Source: Bacteroidia bacterium (GTDB taxonomy: Bacteria > Bacteroidota > Bacteroidia > NS11-12g > UBA9320). Taken from it: DNA of 64,000 bases. The notes under the pieces were generated by a model that ran no database searches, had not been told where the DNA came from, and saw only the letters and a list, made by a program, of their open reading frames with translations. The stretch covers positions 1 to 64,000 of the forward strand of contig JADLGN010000004.1 in the NCBI GenBank assembly GCA_020849295.1, given 5' to 3'. Both the position numbers and the translations under genes were made by a program. Positions 8,648-17,514 of this stretch are shown here, in pieces (within the stretch, counting starts at the first letter, position 1; every line of letters begins with the position of its first letter).

Positions 8648-10246
8648 ATGAAACACCATCCAATAGTAGAAAAAGTAATTTCAAAAACTGCTAACTCTTA
8701 TATTCAGCTTAGTGTTGATGAATTGATAGAACATGCAATCAAAAATAATGAAGGTAAAATTACAAGTTCAGGTTCGCTTGCAGCAGATACCGGTGAGTTT
8801 ACAGGACGAAGCCCAAAAGACAAATTTGTGGTATATGATGACGTTACAAAAGATTCAGTTTGGTGGGGAGATGTAAATTTCAAATTTGAATCTCAATATT
8901 TTGATAATTTACTTAACAAAGTTTTACAACATCTTGAAAACAAAAATTTATATATTAGAAATTCGTATGCTTGTGCCAATTCAAATTATAGATTAAATAT
9001 AGAAATAGTTACAGAAACAGCCTATCAAAATATTTTTGCAAATAATCTGTTTTTAAGACCAACAGCAAATGAACTTGAAACTCAAACACCGGAATGGCTA
9101 ATTATAGCAGCACCTTCTTTTAGAGCAAATCCCGATGTAGATCATACAAGACAACACAACTTTTCAATAATTAATTTTGAAAAAAAGATTATTTTAATAG
9201 GAGGTTCAGGATATACAGGTGAAATTAAAAAAGGAATATTTACTGTATTAAATTTTGTTTTACCTCACAATAGAAAAGTACTTTCAATGCATTGTTCGGC
9301 AAATATTGGTAAAAACAATGATACTTCAATATTTTTTGGGCTATCGGGTACCGGCAAAACAACCCTTTCTGCAGATCCAAATCGCAAATTAATAGGTGAT
9401 GATGAACATGGATGGGACGATGAAACAGTATTCAATTTTGAAGGAGGTTGCTATGCTAAATGTGTAGATTTGTCTGAAGAAAAAGAACCACAAATTTGGA
9501 AAGCAATTAAAAAAGGTGCACTTGAAGAAAATGTAAGATTTATAAATGGAACAAATAAGGTTAATTATGCTGATATTTCAGTAACAGAAAATACCAGAGT
9601 AGCATACCCAATTGACTTTGTAGATAATATTGCAGTTCCATCAATAGGAAAGTCTCCTGAAAACATTTTCTTTTTAACCGCAGATGCATTTGGCGTATTA
9701 CCACCAATTTCAAAATTAAATCCATCACAAGCCATGTATCATTTTATTTCAGGTTATACAGCAAAAGTTGCAGGAACAGAAGCAGGAGTTACAGAACCTC
9801 AAGCTACTTTTTCAGCTTGTTTCGGTAAAGCATTTTTACCATTACATCCTGCTAAATATGCAGAAATGCTTGGAGAAAAACTTAAAGCTAATCCTAATAT
9901 TAATGTTTGGCTTGTAAATACAGGATGGAGCGGCGGTCCTTATGGAATTGGTTCAAGAATGAAATTGTCTTACACAAGAGCAATGATTACTGCGGCACTT
10001 GAAAATAAACTTGTAGATGTTGAATATATTATTCATCCTGTATTTGGTATTAAAATGCCTGTAAGTTGTCCTAATGTACCATCTGAGTTGCTAAATCCAG
10101 TAAATACATGGTCTAATAAAATTGATTATTATAATAAAGCAAATCATCTGTCTGATTTATTTGTAAATAATTTTAAACAATATGCAGAAGGTTGCAGCAT
10201 GGAAATTCTTGAAGCAGCACCTAAGAATATTGCAACTAATCTTTAA
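8648..10246 (+). CDS. pckA: Phosphoenolpyruvate carboxykinase (ATP)
   Basis: Converts oxaloacetate and ATP to phosphoenolpyruvate, CO2 and ADP in the cytoplasm. This is the entry step of gluconeogenesis, or runs in reverse as a CO2-fixing step in fermenters. At 532 aa it is normal for the ATP-dependent class. Visible motifs are TGRSPKDKF (substrate region, ~50), the P-loop GLSGTGKTTLSADP (~230-243), the metal/ATP site GDDEHGW (~250) and the C-terminal NTGWSGGPYG (~420). The family's Lys/His/Asp metal-ligand context (NIGKNNDTSIFFG) is intact. It has its own promoter element. The 3' end overlaps the convergent 357-aa gene by 11 bases, with no terminator between them. Confidence 0.97.
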   Translation: MKHHPIVEKVISKTANSYIQLSVDELIEHAIKNNEGKITSSGSLAADTGEFTGRSPKDKFVVYDDVTKDSVWWGDVNFKFESQYFDNLLNKVLQHLENKNLYIRNSYACANSNYRLNIEIVTETAYQNIFANNLFLRPTANELETQTPEWLIIAAPSFRANPDVDHTRQHNFSIINFEKKIILIGGSGYTGEIKKGIFTVLNFVLPHNRKVLSMHCSANIGKNNDTSIFFGLSGTGKTTLSADPNRKLIGDDEHGWDDETVFNFEGGCYAKCVDLSEEKEPQIWKAIKKGALEENVRFINGTNKVNYADISVTENTRVAYPIDFVDNIAVPSIGKSPENIFFLTADAFGVLPPISKLNPSQAMYHFISGYTAKVAGTEAGVTEPQATFSACFGKAFLPLHPAKYAEMLGEKLKANPNINVWLVNTGWSGGPYGIGSRMKLSYTRAMITAALENKLVDVEYIIHPVFGIKMPVSCPNVPSELLNPVNTWSNKIDYYNKANHLSDLFVNNFKQYAEGCSMEILEAAPKNIATNL

Positions 10247-11309
10247 TTAAGTTTTTAATCGGTTTGTAGTGTTTTCTTAATAATATCCATCTTGATGGGT
10301 AATTATTTAAACAGTATATTATTCTTTTTTTATGTTTATTTATTGAGTCTGTAAGGGCAGGAGGGGAGATTGGGGGAGTACAGTGTAATGCAATATTTTT
10401 TCCTAAAACAGATAAATTTTTACTTATTAATATTTCTGCTACAGACTCATATTTATCTAACATTACTTCGGTCTTATTGGTATTTGCAGGTTTATTGTTT
10501 TTGCTAGATATTTCAGCTTTAACATCATTTAAATCTTTAGATTTAACAGTTTTATCATAACTTTTAATTTTTAAAACATCGTTATCTTTATCTATAAAAT
10601 AATACCTTTTAATTCTAATATTACCTTTACTATTGCTTAATTCTCTTGCAACTTTAAAAGCGTCAATCAGTTTGTTTTTTAGTAAATTAAAATTTAAATT
10701 AGAATTACGAAGGTATTCGATGGTAGAGTCGCTTAATGAAATATTAAATTTATCTGTATTAACATCACATATTAAATAGGAAGTAAACTCAATAAGCATC
10801 TTTTCAATAAACATATTTGCATTGTTCAACTCATCATTTAATGAATTAATCTTAATCATCTGATTATGTGATATAGTAAGGTAATCGAGAGGTAACGCCT
10901 CTGACATTTTGTCAAAATAGTTATTGCTAATAATCCATAACCGAATTACTGATTCGATTAATTGTAAATTCTCGTAAGAATAAGAATAACTACGATTAAT
11001 ATTAGAATTAAAAAACTTAATAATTAAGTAACCGAAATTGTCGGTATTTAGTTTGTGTAAATACAGCGGTTCGTGTAAGGAAAGCAGTATGTCTGTTTGT
11101 GTAATTTGTATTTGCTGATTTTTGTTTATTACTGATGCGTATTCAATAAATTCAGCTTTGTCAGCTAATTTTGGAAGAAATTTATATAAAGTATTGATAT
11201 TAATTTCAGATACATTTAATTCTCCATAGCAATTAATAAATTTATCATTTTCAAGAAAAGCAATGCTTTCGACACATTTAATATATAGACTAAGTTCCGA
11301 TATTTCCAT
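10236..11309 (-). CDS. Hypothetical protein, 357 aa, possible GAF-like sensor
   Basis: I do not recognise this protein. It has no signal peptide or membrane segment and is rich in Asn, Ile, Lys and Leu. Residues 1-140 alternate strands and helices in a GAF-like way (EPLYLHKLNTDNFGYLIIKFF). Residues ~145-180 are helical. A segment near 190-235 (LSDSTIEYLRN...KNKLIDAFKVA) faintly recalls the helical lid of sigma-54 activators. Residues 250-300 are polar and probably disordered. The last ~35 residues are basic with two helices (KHKKRIIYCLNNYPSRWILL) and could bind nucleic acid. A TAAATTCG element (11314-11321) lies only 5 bases before the ATG, suggesting a very short leader. The gene is convergent with pckA and overlaps it by 11 bases. 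All functional statements here are inference. Confidence 0.6.
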   Translation of the reverse strand: MEISELSLYIKCVESIAFLENDKFINCYGELNVSEININTLYKFLPKLADKAEFIEYASVINKNQQIQITQTDILLSLHEPLYLHKLNTDNFGYLIIKFFNSNINRSYSYSYENLQLIESVIRLWIISNNYFDKMSEALPLDYLTISHNQMIKINSLNDELNNANMFIEKMLIEFTSYLICDVNTDKFNISLSDSTIEYLRNSNLNFNLLKNKLIDAFKVARELSNSKGNIRIKRYYFIDKDNDVLKIKSYDKTVKSKDLNDVKAEISSKNNKPANTNKTEVMLDKYESVAEILISKNLSVLGKNIALHCTPPISPPALTDSINKHKKRIIYCLNNYPSRWILLRKHYKPIKNLIKD

Positions 11310-11358
11310 AAAGCGAATTTAGCAAAATATTTAATACAAAAAACGGCTTAATTTAAAA

Positions 11359-12246
11359 TTAAGCACCACGCTTACGAATAAGCAAAATACCAGTAAAAAT
11401 TAAGCTAAGAGATGCTATCTGAATTAATCCAAATGATTCATTATAAAATATTCCCCAAATTGTTGAAACTACCGGCATAGTATATGTAACTGTTGAAGCA
11501 AATAAGCCATTAGAAATTTGAATTAATCTGTTAAAAAATATTAAGCCAAATCCTGTTCCTGCTATTCCTAAAATCATTATGCAAACAGTAGCTTTTATTG
11601 TATGAATATTAAACATTGATACAAATGGAAAATTAAAAGAAATCATTAAAAATACTGAAGGAATAAATAAAAATGATAGTGAAATAAAAGCAATATATAA
11701 TGGATTGTATTTGCTCAATTTTTCTTCAATAATATTTACGTTTATCCCGTATAATGCAGTAGCTGCTATAACAAGAAGACCATAATGAAAATTTCTTTCT
11801 ATTCCACCTCCAGGTTTTGAAATTATTAAAATAATTGCTCCAATAAGACCAATTATAATTCCTAAAAGCTTTAGTTTGTTGTATTTTTTTTTAAATATTA
11901 ATAACCCGGCAAGTAAAGTAAATAGAGGAGTTAAAGAATTTAAAATTCCTGCTGTAGAACTTTGAATATAAGTTTGAGCTTGTGCAAAACAAAATGCAGG
12001 GATAAAATTACCAAGAAGACCGGCAATGAAAAACCATTTTATGTCTTTTTTTGCAATTTTATTTATTGAAATAATTCCGAATGGCAAAAAAATTATTCCA
12101 ATAATAGCAAGACGAAAAGAAGCCATTTGGATTGATGAAAAAACTTTTAAACCTTCATGCATCAAAATAAATGAACTTCCCCAGATAACTGAAAGTATTA
12201 TTAACAAAAAAATTGATAACAGTTTTTTGTTTTTAAAAACTATCAT
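11359..12246 (-). CDS. DMT-superfamily EamA transporter
   Basis: A 295-aa inner-membrane protein with about ten hydrophobic segments arranged as two EamA repeats of five helices each. The first begins LLIILSVIWGSSFILMHEG and the second ALYGINVNIIEEKLSK. The WGSSF motif in helix 1 and the late Pro/Gly-rich helix (TVTYTMPVVSTIWGIFYNE) are typical of drug/metabolite exporters (RhtA/YdcZ-like). The substrate cannot be read from sequence; members export amino acids, nucleobases or other small metabolites. The ATG overlaps the stop of the upstream glycosyltransferase by one base (TGATG), so the two are co-translated. Confidence 0.88.
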   Translation of the reverse strand: MIVFKNKKLLSIFLLIILSVIWGSSFILMHEGLKVFSSIQMASFRLAIIGIIFLPFGIISINKIAKKDIKWFFIAGLLGNFIPAFCFAQAQTYIQSSTAGILNSLTPLFTLLAGLLIFKKKYNKLKLLGIIIGLIGAIILIISKPGGGIERNFHYGLLVIAATALYGINVNIIEEKLSKYNPLYIAFISLSFLFIPSVFLMISFNFPFVSMFNIHTIKATVCIMILGIAGTGFGLIFFNRLIQISNGLFASTVTYTMPVVSTIWGIFYNESFGLIQIASLSLIFTGILLIRKRGA

Positions 12247-12962
12247 CAGAACAAGTTATATTTCAAAATACACCAAATTGCTCTAAATCCATCTTTCCAG
12301 TTTATCTTTTTTCCTTCAGAGTAAGTTCTGCCATAATATGATATGCCTATTTCGTAAATTTTTACATCCTTAATTTTTGCTATTTTAGCTGTTATTTCAG
12401 GTTCAAAGCCAAATCTGTTTTCTTTTATTTCAATACTTTGAATTAATTCTCTTTTGAACATTTTATAACAAGTTTCCATGTCTGTTAAGTTAAGATTTGT
12501 AAGAGCATTTGACAAAAAAGTAAGAAATTTATTTCCAATGGTATGCCAGAAAAACAATATACGATGGGGATTTCCTCCTATAAATCTTGAGCCATAAACA
12601 ACATCAGCATTTGCATTTAAAAATGGATTTAATAAATCATTATATTCATTCGGGTCATATTCAAGGTCGGCATCCTGTATCACTACTATTTCTCCACTTG
12701 CTTTACCTATTCCGGTACGTATTGCGGCGCCCTTCCCCTGATTTATACTATGCTCAAAAAGCTGAATATTTATATCAGTGTTTTTCTCAATATATGATTT
12801 TATAGCCTCACTTGTATTGTCGCTTGAGCAATCATTTGTTATTATAATTTGCTTGGTAATATTATTTGTCAGTTTTACCTCCTTAATTTTATTGAGTATT
12901 AAATGAATTGTTTTTTCTTCGTTATAAACAGGAATTATAATAGAAAGTGTAGTGATTTTCAT
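12246..12962 (-). CDS. Glycosyltransferase family 2 (dolichyl/undecaprenyl-phosphate sugar transferase type)
   Basis: A 238-aa GT-A fold enzyme that moves a sugar from a nucleotide sugar, most likely to a polyprenyl phosphate. Motifs in order: SIIIPVYNEEKTI (~8-20, nucleotide site), NDCSSDNTSEAI (~43), GKGAAIRTGI (~76), the metal-binding QDADLEYDP (~95), YGSRFIGG (~120) and the DMETCYKMF / GFEPEITAKI acceptor region (~160-185). The lack of C-terminal membrane helices makes it a DPM1/Ppm1-type soluble enzyme. It is first of a two-gene operon with the EamA transporter. That pairing may mean envelope glycan work, but the transporter is generic. Confidence 0.9.
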   Translation of the reverse strand: MKITTLSIIIPVYNEEKTIHLILNKIKEVKLTNNITKQIIITNDCSSDNTSEAIKSYIEKNTDINIQLFEHSINQGKGAAIRTGIGKASGEIVVIQDADLEYDPNEYNDLLNPFLNANADVVYGSRFIGGNPHRILFFWHTIGNKFLTFLSNALTNLNLTDMETCYKMFKRELIQSIEIKENRFGFEPEITAKIAKIKDVKIYEIGISYYGRTYSEGKKINWKDGFRAIWCILKYNLF

Positions 12963-13342
12963 TCTGCAAATTTTATGTTTTATGTTTAATTTAAAAAACT
13001 AACATGAAATTTTTAACTAATCATTTATTGCTTTAAAAATCATGGTCTGACACTTGATTATAATTGAAATTAAAGTATATTTTTAAAATTTATATTTTTA
13101 AAATTATTATTAAATATTTTCTTTTTAAAATCAATTTTTTTTTTTTTTAACTTTTTATACTTTAATTTGTATATACTACAAATAAATACATACGATGAAA
13201 TCTACTTTTCTCAAAACTATCGATTTTAAAATTTTAATTTATATTATTATAATTAATTCATTATATATATCTGTTTTGTTAGAAATTTTTATTAGTAAAA
13301 ATATAATGTAAAATTACAAATCAGTAATTTTGTGTTTTATTA
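12963..13342. other. AT-rich intergenic region
   Basis: A 380-base gap between a divergent pair. It contains a 16-T run (about 13133-13148), many A/T tracts and one short open frame (13195-13311). No tRNA, obvious terminator or strong hairpin was seen. It presumably carries the promoters of the flanking genes. Confidence 0.6.
13195..13311 (+). CDS. Possible 38-aa hydrophobic peptide
   Basis: An ATG-initiated frame encodes MKSTFLKTIDFKILIYIIII then a hydrophobic stretch ending KNIM. It would be a single membrane span with a basic N-terminus. Upstream is TTTAATTTG, one base short of the TAnnTTTG consensus. In such AT-rich DNA a frame of this size and hydrophobicity can arise by chance, so this is a weak call. 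Confidence 0.2.
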   Translation: MKSTFLKTIDFKILIYIIIINSLYISVLLEIFISKNIM

Positions 13343-14443
13343 ATGAATTATAATCTTTTAAGATACATTTTTTTATTTTTAATTTTCATTTTTGTTTTCA
13401 AAGCTAATTTTGCTCAACAAAAAGTAATTAAATTTTCTGAATTAAAAAAAAATGAAGAGGGTATTTATTTCTATAATAATACTCCATTTACCGGAAAATC
13501 AATATTAAATTATCAAAACACCCGCCGTTGGCAAGAAATAGAATGGGAAAATGGTAAAATTAACGGAATTTATCTGTCGTTTTACGAAAACGGAATAAAA
13601 GAATCTGAAATAAATTATAAGGAAGGCAAACGAAACGGAATTTATAAAACATGGTATAGTAATGGCAAGCCAGAAATAGAAACCGTTTATAAATTTGGTG
13701 AAATAAATGGCGAATATGTAAGCTACTATCAAAATGGAAATAGGCGTAAAAAAGCAAACTATTATGATGGTAAAGAGTTTGGCAAACTAATACTCTGGTT
13801 TGAAAATGGGAATAAACAGCAGGAAGCTGAATTTAAAGACGGGAAACCAAATGGGAGAGTACTTTCGTATTCTGAAGATGGTAAATTAAGAAAGGATATA
13901 GAATATAAAGACGGGGTAAGAAATGGCACATCTGTTACATATCATTCAAACGGTCAAATTGGCGAAACTGGAAAATTTAAAGATGGATTAAAAGATGGAA
14001 TTTTTATTAAATTTGATATAGGAGGCAATAAAATTAATCAGGAATCATATAAGTCAGGAAAAAAAGAAGGGACTTGGATAAGCTATGATCTTCAAGGCAC
14101 AAAAGCAGCAGAAATTAACTACAGCAATGATTTGCTTGATGGAGATTACACTATCTGGGTTGATGGAGTAGTAGATACAAAAGGAAATTATATAAAGGCT
14201 AAAAAAAATGGACATTGGATTGAAAAAGCATCTTTACCTGAGACAAAATGTGAAGGTAATTATATAGAAGGAGAGCCTGATGGCAAGTGGTATTTTGGCA
14301 AAAGCAGACTTTATAGTAAATGTTACGGTAGCTACATAAAAGGAAATAAAGACGGTGAGTGGGTTTATTACAATCATAAAGGTAAAAAATTCAGAACCGA
14401 AACATGGGATAATGGAACGCTTACAGATACTAAAGAATACTAA
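13343..14443 (+). CDS. Secreted YwqK/MORN-repeat protein
   Basis: A 366-aa exported protein with a signal peptide (residues 1-24, ending FAQ). It is then almost entirely short repeats of the type NGK-x-NG-x-[YW]-x-x-[YW]-[YH]-x-NG-x-x. Examples are ENGKINGIYLSFYENG, EGKRNGIYKTWYSNG and DGVRNGTSVTYHSNGQ. These are MORN-like hairpins, annotated in databases as 'toxin-antitoxin system YwqK family antitoxin'. That label comes from one Bacillus locus; no toxin partner lies here. The signal peptide argues for a periplasmic or surface scaffold. Only four bases separate it from tsaE, so it probably leads an operon running through tsaE and the M28 peptidase. Confidence 0.8.
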   Translation: MNYNLLRYIFLFLIFIFVFKANFAQQKVIKFSELKKNEEGIYFYNNTPFTGKSILNYQNTRRWQEIEWENGKINGIYLSFYENGIKESEINYKEGKRNGIYKTWYSNGKPEIETVYKFGEINGEYVSYYQNGNRRKKANYYDGKEFGKLILWFENGNKQQEAEFKDGKPNGRVLSYSEDGKLRKDIEYKDGVRNGTSVTYHSNGQIGETGKFKDGLKDGIFIKFDIGGNKINQESYKSGKKEGTWISYDLQGTKAAEINYSNDLLDGDYTIWVDGVVDTKGNYIKAKKNGHWIEKASLPETKCEGNYIEGEPDGKWYFGKSRLYSKCYGSYIKGNKDGEWVYYNHKGKKFRTETWDNGTLTDTKEY

Positions 14444-14447
14444 ATAG

Positions 14448-14873
14448 ATGAATCTTAACCGTGAATGGATATATTCAATAAATGAAATTCGAGATTTTGT
14501 ATTTGAGTTTTATGATATTTTTAAAAAATATAAGATTTTCTGTATTAATGGAACATTAGGTGCCGGTAAAACTACTTTCGTTAAAGAATTTTGCAAACTA
14601 ATATTAAAGACCGAAGAAGAAGTTACAAGTCCAACGTTTTCTATTGTTAATCAATATAAAGATGGCGAAATTTTTCATCTTGACCTTTATAGATTAAATA
14701 CAATAGAAGAAATAGCAGATATTGGAATTGAAGAAATTTTATATTCAGGAAAATATTGCTTTATTGAATGGTTTGATAAAATTAAGAATTTATTGCCAGA
14801 CGAGAAAATTGTATATTGCGAAATACAAATAATTGATCTATATAGAAGAAAGTTTATTGCAAAAACGATTTAA
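14448..14873 (+). CDS. tsaE: tRNA threonylcarbamoyladenosine synthesis ATPase TsaE
   Basis: The ATPase subunit of the TsaBDE complex, which places N6-threonylcarbamoyl on A37 of ANN-decoding tRNAs. At 141 aa it is a typical length. Walker A is GTLGAGKTT (residues 35-43). The family-specific SPTFSIVNQY follows (~67), then the Walker B-like IFHLDLYRL (~78) and the CFIEWFDKI motif (~107), whose Trp stacks on the nucleotide. It lies in a tight run: 4 bases after the YwqK protein and 2 bases before the M28 peptidase. Confidence 0.96.
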   Translation: MNLNREWIYSINEIRDFVFEFYDIFKKYKIFCINGTLGAGKTTFVKEFCKLILKTEEEVTSPTFSIVNQYKDGEIFHLDLYRLNTIEEIADIGIEEILYSGKYCFIEWFDKIKNLLPDEKIVYCEIQIIDLYRRKFIAKTI

Positions 14874-14875
14874 AT

Positions 14876-15994
14876 ATGAAAAAAAAGATTTATTTCTTTT
14901 TTCTGCTAATTTCAAGTATAATTACCAATGCACAAGTATATAATCAACAAGTAGCAGAGTATATTAAGCAAGTTGAATCTCCTTATAATTTTTTAAACAA
15001 ATTTGAACAACTTGGTATAAAAATGAGTGGCACTTCAGGAATTGACAGCACATACCTTTGGTTGAATAAAATTAGCAAAAATTTAGGATATAATCCGATA
15101 ATTAATAAATTTAAAAATGGCGGTGATTCGTTGGTAAATATTGAATTATTAAAAAAAGGTGACAACGATAGTTGTATTCTTGTTTGTGCCCATTATGATT
15201 CGTGGGTAGGAAAAGGCGTTAACGACAATGGTACAGGATGTTTTGCCATATATCAGTTATCAAAACTCATGAAATCACTTAAAACAAAATATAGTATAAG
15301 ATTTATTTATTTTTCTGGCGAAGAATTAGGATACAAGGGAAGTTACCATTATGTAAGTAAAATTAAAACAAATAATATAAAAGTGAAATATATGATAAAT
15401 CTTGACCAGCTTGGCGGAACAGTAGGAGAAAATAACCATAAAGTATATTGCGAAAGAGATAATAAAACATCAATGAAAAACGAAAGTATGAAATTAACTA
15501 CTGCAATTTCAAACTGTATAAGCCTATATACAAATATTACACCTGAAATTGGTGAAGCTTACCTTTCAGACTATATTCCATTTATTGATTCCGCATACGT
15601 TATTTCCGGATTATATCAATATGCAACATATCCTTATAATCATACTGCTGATGATCTTCTTAAAAATGTTGAACTAAACTCACTAAAAGAAATTGTAAAA
15701 GGAGCATTGACATCATTGTTATTTCTTAGCGATGCAGATAATTCAGATTTGTCATTAAACAAGGAAACACACAAAGAAATAAACGTTTATTTATCGGAAA
15801 ACGGAATGTGTTTTAAGGATTTAGAGGGATATAATTATGAAATAATAGATATGCTTGGAAAAGTATTAAAAAAAGGAAATATATCAGAGAATTACCAAAT
15901 AATTCCAATAAAATCAATGCATAATCGTATTTGTATAATTCATTTGAATAAAGGCTTGAAATATTATTCAAAAAAAATATTTTTGCATTATTAA
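14876..15994 (+). CDS. Secreted M28-family zinc aminopeptidase with T9SS-like tail
   Basis: A 372-aa exported di-zinc peptidase. The signal peptide is residues 1-19 (ITNAQ). M28 metal ligands are visible: H106 and D108 in VCAHYDSW, D117 in GVNDNGTG, the catalytic/ligand pair E149-E150 in FSGEELGYKGS, D177 in NLDQLGG and the last ligand H256 in YPYNHTADD. The final ~70 residues (NVYLSENGMCF, DMLGKVLKKGN, RICIIHLNKG, YYSKKIFLHY) resemble a divergent type A T9SS sorting domain, so the enzyme is probably displayed on or released from the surface. It would remove N-terminal residues from extracellular peptides. It starts 2 bases after tsaE. Confidence 0.88.
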   Translation: MKKKIYFFFLLISSIITNAQVYNQQVAEYIKQVESPYNFLNKFEQLGIKMSGTSGIDSTYLWLNKISKNLGYNPIINKFKNGGDSLVNIELLKKGDNDSCILVCAHYDSWVGKGVNDNGTGCFAIYQLSKLMKSLKTKYSIRFIYFSGEELGYKGSYHYVSKIKTNNIKVKYMINLDQLGGTVGENNHKVYCERDNKTSMKNESMKLTTAISNCISLYTNITPEIGEAYLSDYIPFIDSAYVISGLYQYATYPYNHTADDLLKNVELNSLKEIVKGALTSLLFLSDADNSDLSLNKETHKEINVYLSENGMCFKDLEGYNYEIIDMLGKVLKKGNISENYQIIPIKSMHNRICIIHLNKGLKYYSKKIFLHY

Positions 15995-16031
15995 TTTGTT
16001 AGGTTAAACTTAAATTTTTTGTTCAAATAAA

Positions 16032-17417
16032 ATGAAATTATCATTCTGGGGAGCTACTAAGCAGGTTACAGGAAGTATGTATCTGATAGAATTAAAAAAT
16101 AATTTCAAAATTCTTATAGACTGTGGGCTTCAATACGAATCAGGCGATAATATAGAGATAAATGAAGATTTTCCTTTTAAGCCAAAAGAAATTGACTGTA
16201 TAATTCTTACCCACGCACATATTGACCATTCAGGAAATATTCCTACTATAGTAAAATTTGGATTTAAAGGTACAATTTATTGCACAGAGCCTACAAAAGC
16301 ATTAGTAGAAAATTTACTTTATGACTCTGTAAATGTTCAGTTGGTTGAAAATAAATCAAAGAACAGAAGAAACAAACACAGAAAAATACTTTACTCATCA
16401 AAACATGTTAAAGAATCTATTGATTTGATAAAAATTGTTGATTTTAATAATAAATTCAAAATAAACGAAAATGCAAGTTTTACATATTATAATGCAGGGC
16501 ACATACTTGGTGCCGCATCTGTACTAATAGAAATTACCGAAAATGAAACAAAAACAAGGTTAGGATTTACAGGTGATTTAGGAAAAAATAATTCAAAAAT
16601 AGTTGTAAACCCTGAAATAATGCCAGATTTAGATTATCTTATTTGTGAATCAACTTATGGCAACAGATTACATAAATGCAATAGAGCAGCCGAAGATGAA
16701 ATGAATGACTTTATTACTAAAAGTTGTGTGAATAAAAAAGGCAGGCTTATAATAGCAGCCTTTAGCGTAGGACGTACTCAAGCCATTTTATTTACATTGA
16801 ACAAACTTTTTAAAAAAGGGAAATTAAATGGTATAAAAGTTTTTACAGATAGCAAACTTGGTATTGCAAGTACAAGAATTCATGAACAATTTATTAAGTT
16901 TTTAAACAATGAAGCAATTGATTTTTTTAATGAAAAAGGTAGTTTGTTTGAATTCCCAAATTTAAAAATCATTGAAAGCGAATACGACCAACAAGATTTG
17001 AATTATCAAAATGAGCCATACATTGTTGTATCATCAGCAGGAATGATAGAAGGCGGAAGAATGCAACATCATGTTCGCAATAATATACAAAATCCTGTAT
17101 CTACTATTCTAATAGCAGGCTTTTGTACCGAAGGCACTTTAGGATATAAGCTTTTGCAGGGTAATAAAACAATTAATATAAAAAACAAAGAAAGTGCCGT
17201 ATATGCAAATGTAACATCAACAGACGCCTTTTCTGCACACCCTGATAGAGACGAACTTTTAACATACATAAACAAAACAGTAAATAAAAATCTAAAAAAA
17301 ATATTTCTTGTACATGGTGACAATAAAACAATCAGTAATTTTAAAGACTTTTTGGAAAACAAAAATTTTACAAACATTGAAACACCTTACAAGGGTTATG
17401 AATTCATAATTGAATAA
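16032..17417 (+). CDS. MBL-fold beta-CASP hydrolase (RNA-processing type)
   Basis: A 461-aa metallo-beta-lactamase-fold nuclease of the beta-CASP group (YsH1/CPSF-73-like bacterial proteins). Motif 2 is HAHIDH (H61, H63, D65, H66). Motif 3 is GHILGAAS (~157), motif 4 is FTGDLGK (~180), and the beta-CASP domain spans ~205-380 with ESTYGNRLH and VSSAGMIEGGRMQHH. The C-terminal RMMBL part has FSAHPDRDELL and FLVHGD. The family cleaves RNA with two zinc ions; the cellular substrate of this branch is not established. The KH domains of archaeal homologues are absent. It is a stand-alone gene 37 bases after the M28 peptidase. Confidence 0.92.
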   Translation: MKLSFWGATKQVTGSMYLIELKNNFKILIDCGLQYESGDNIEINEDFPFKPKEIDCIILTHAHIDHSGNIPTIVKFGFKGTIYCTEPTKALVENLLYDSVNVQLVENKSKNRRNKHRKILYSSKHVKESIDLIKIVDFNNKFKINENASFTYYNAGHILGAASVLIEITENETKTRLGFTGDLGKNNSKIVVNPEIMPDLDYLICESTYGNRLHKCNRAAEDEMNDFITKSCVNKKGRLIIAAFSVGRTQAILFTLNKLFKKGKLNGIKVFTDSKLGIASTRIHEQFIKFLNNEAIDFFNEKGSLFEFPNLKIIESEYDQQDLNYQNEPYIVVSSAGMIEGGRMQHHVRNNIQNPVSTILIAGFCTEGTLGYKLLQGNKTINIKNKESAVYANVTSTDAFSAHPDRDELLTYINKTVNKNLKKIFLVHGDNKTISNFKDFLENKNFTNIETPYKGYEFIIE

Positions 17418-17514
17418 AGAATTATTCTGTAAATAAAATGTGGGTATTTAGAAAAAATACTTACTGTATCAGACTAAAAATAATGCTAATTTCACGCAAA
17501 TTTAAAATACATAA

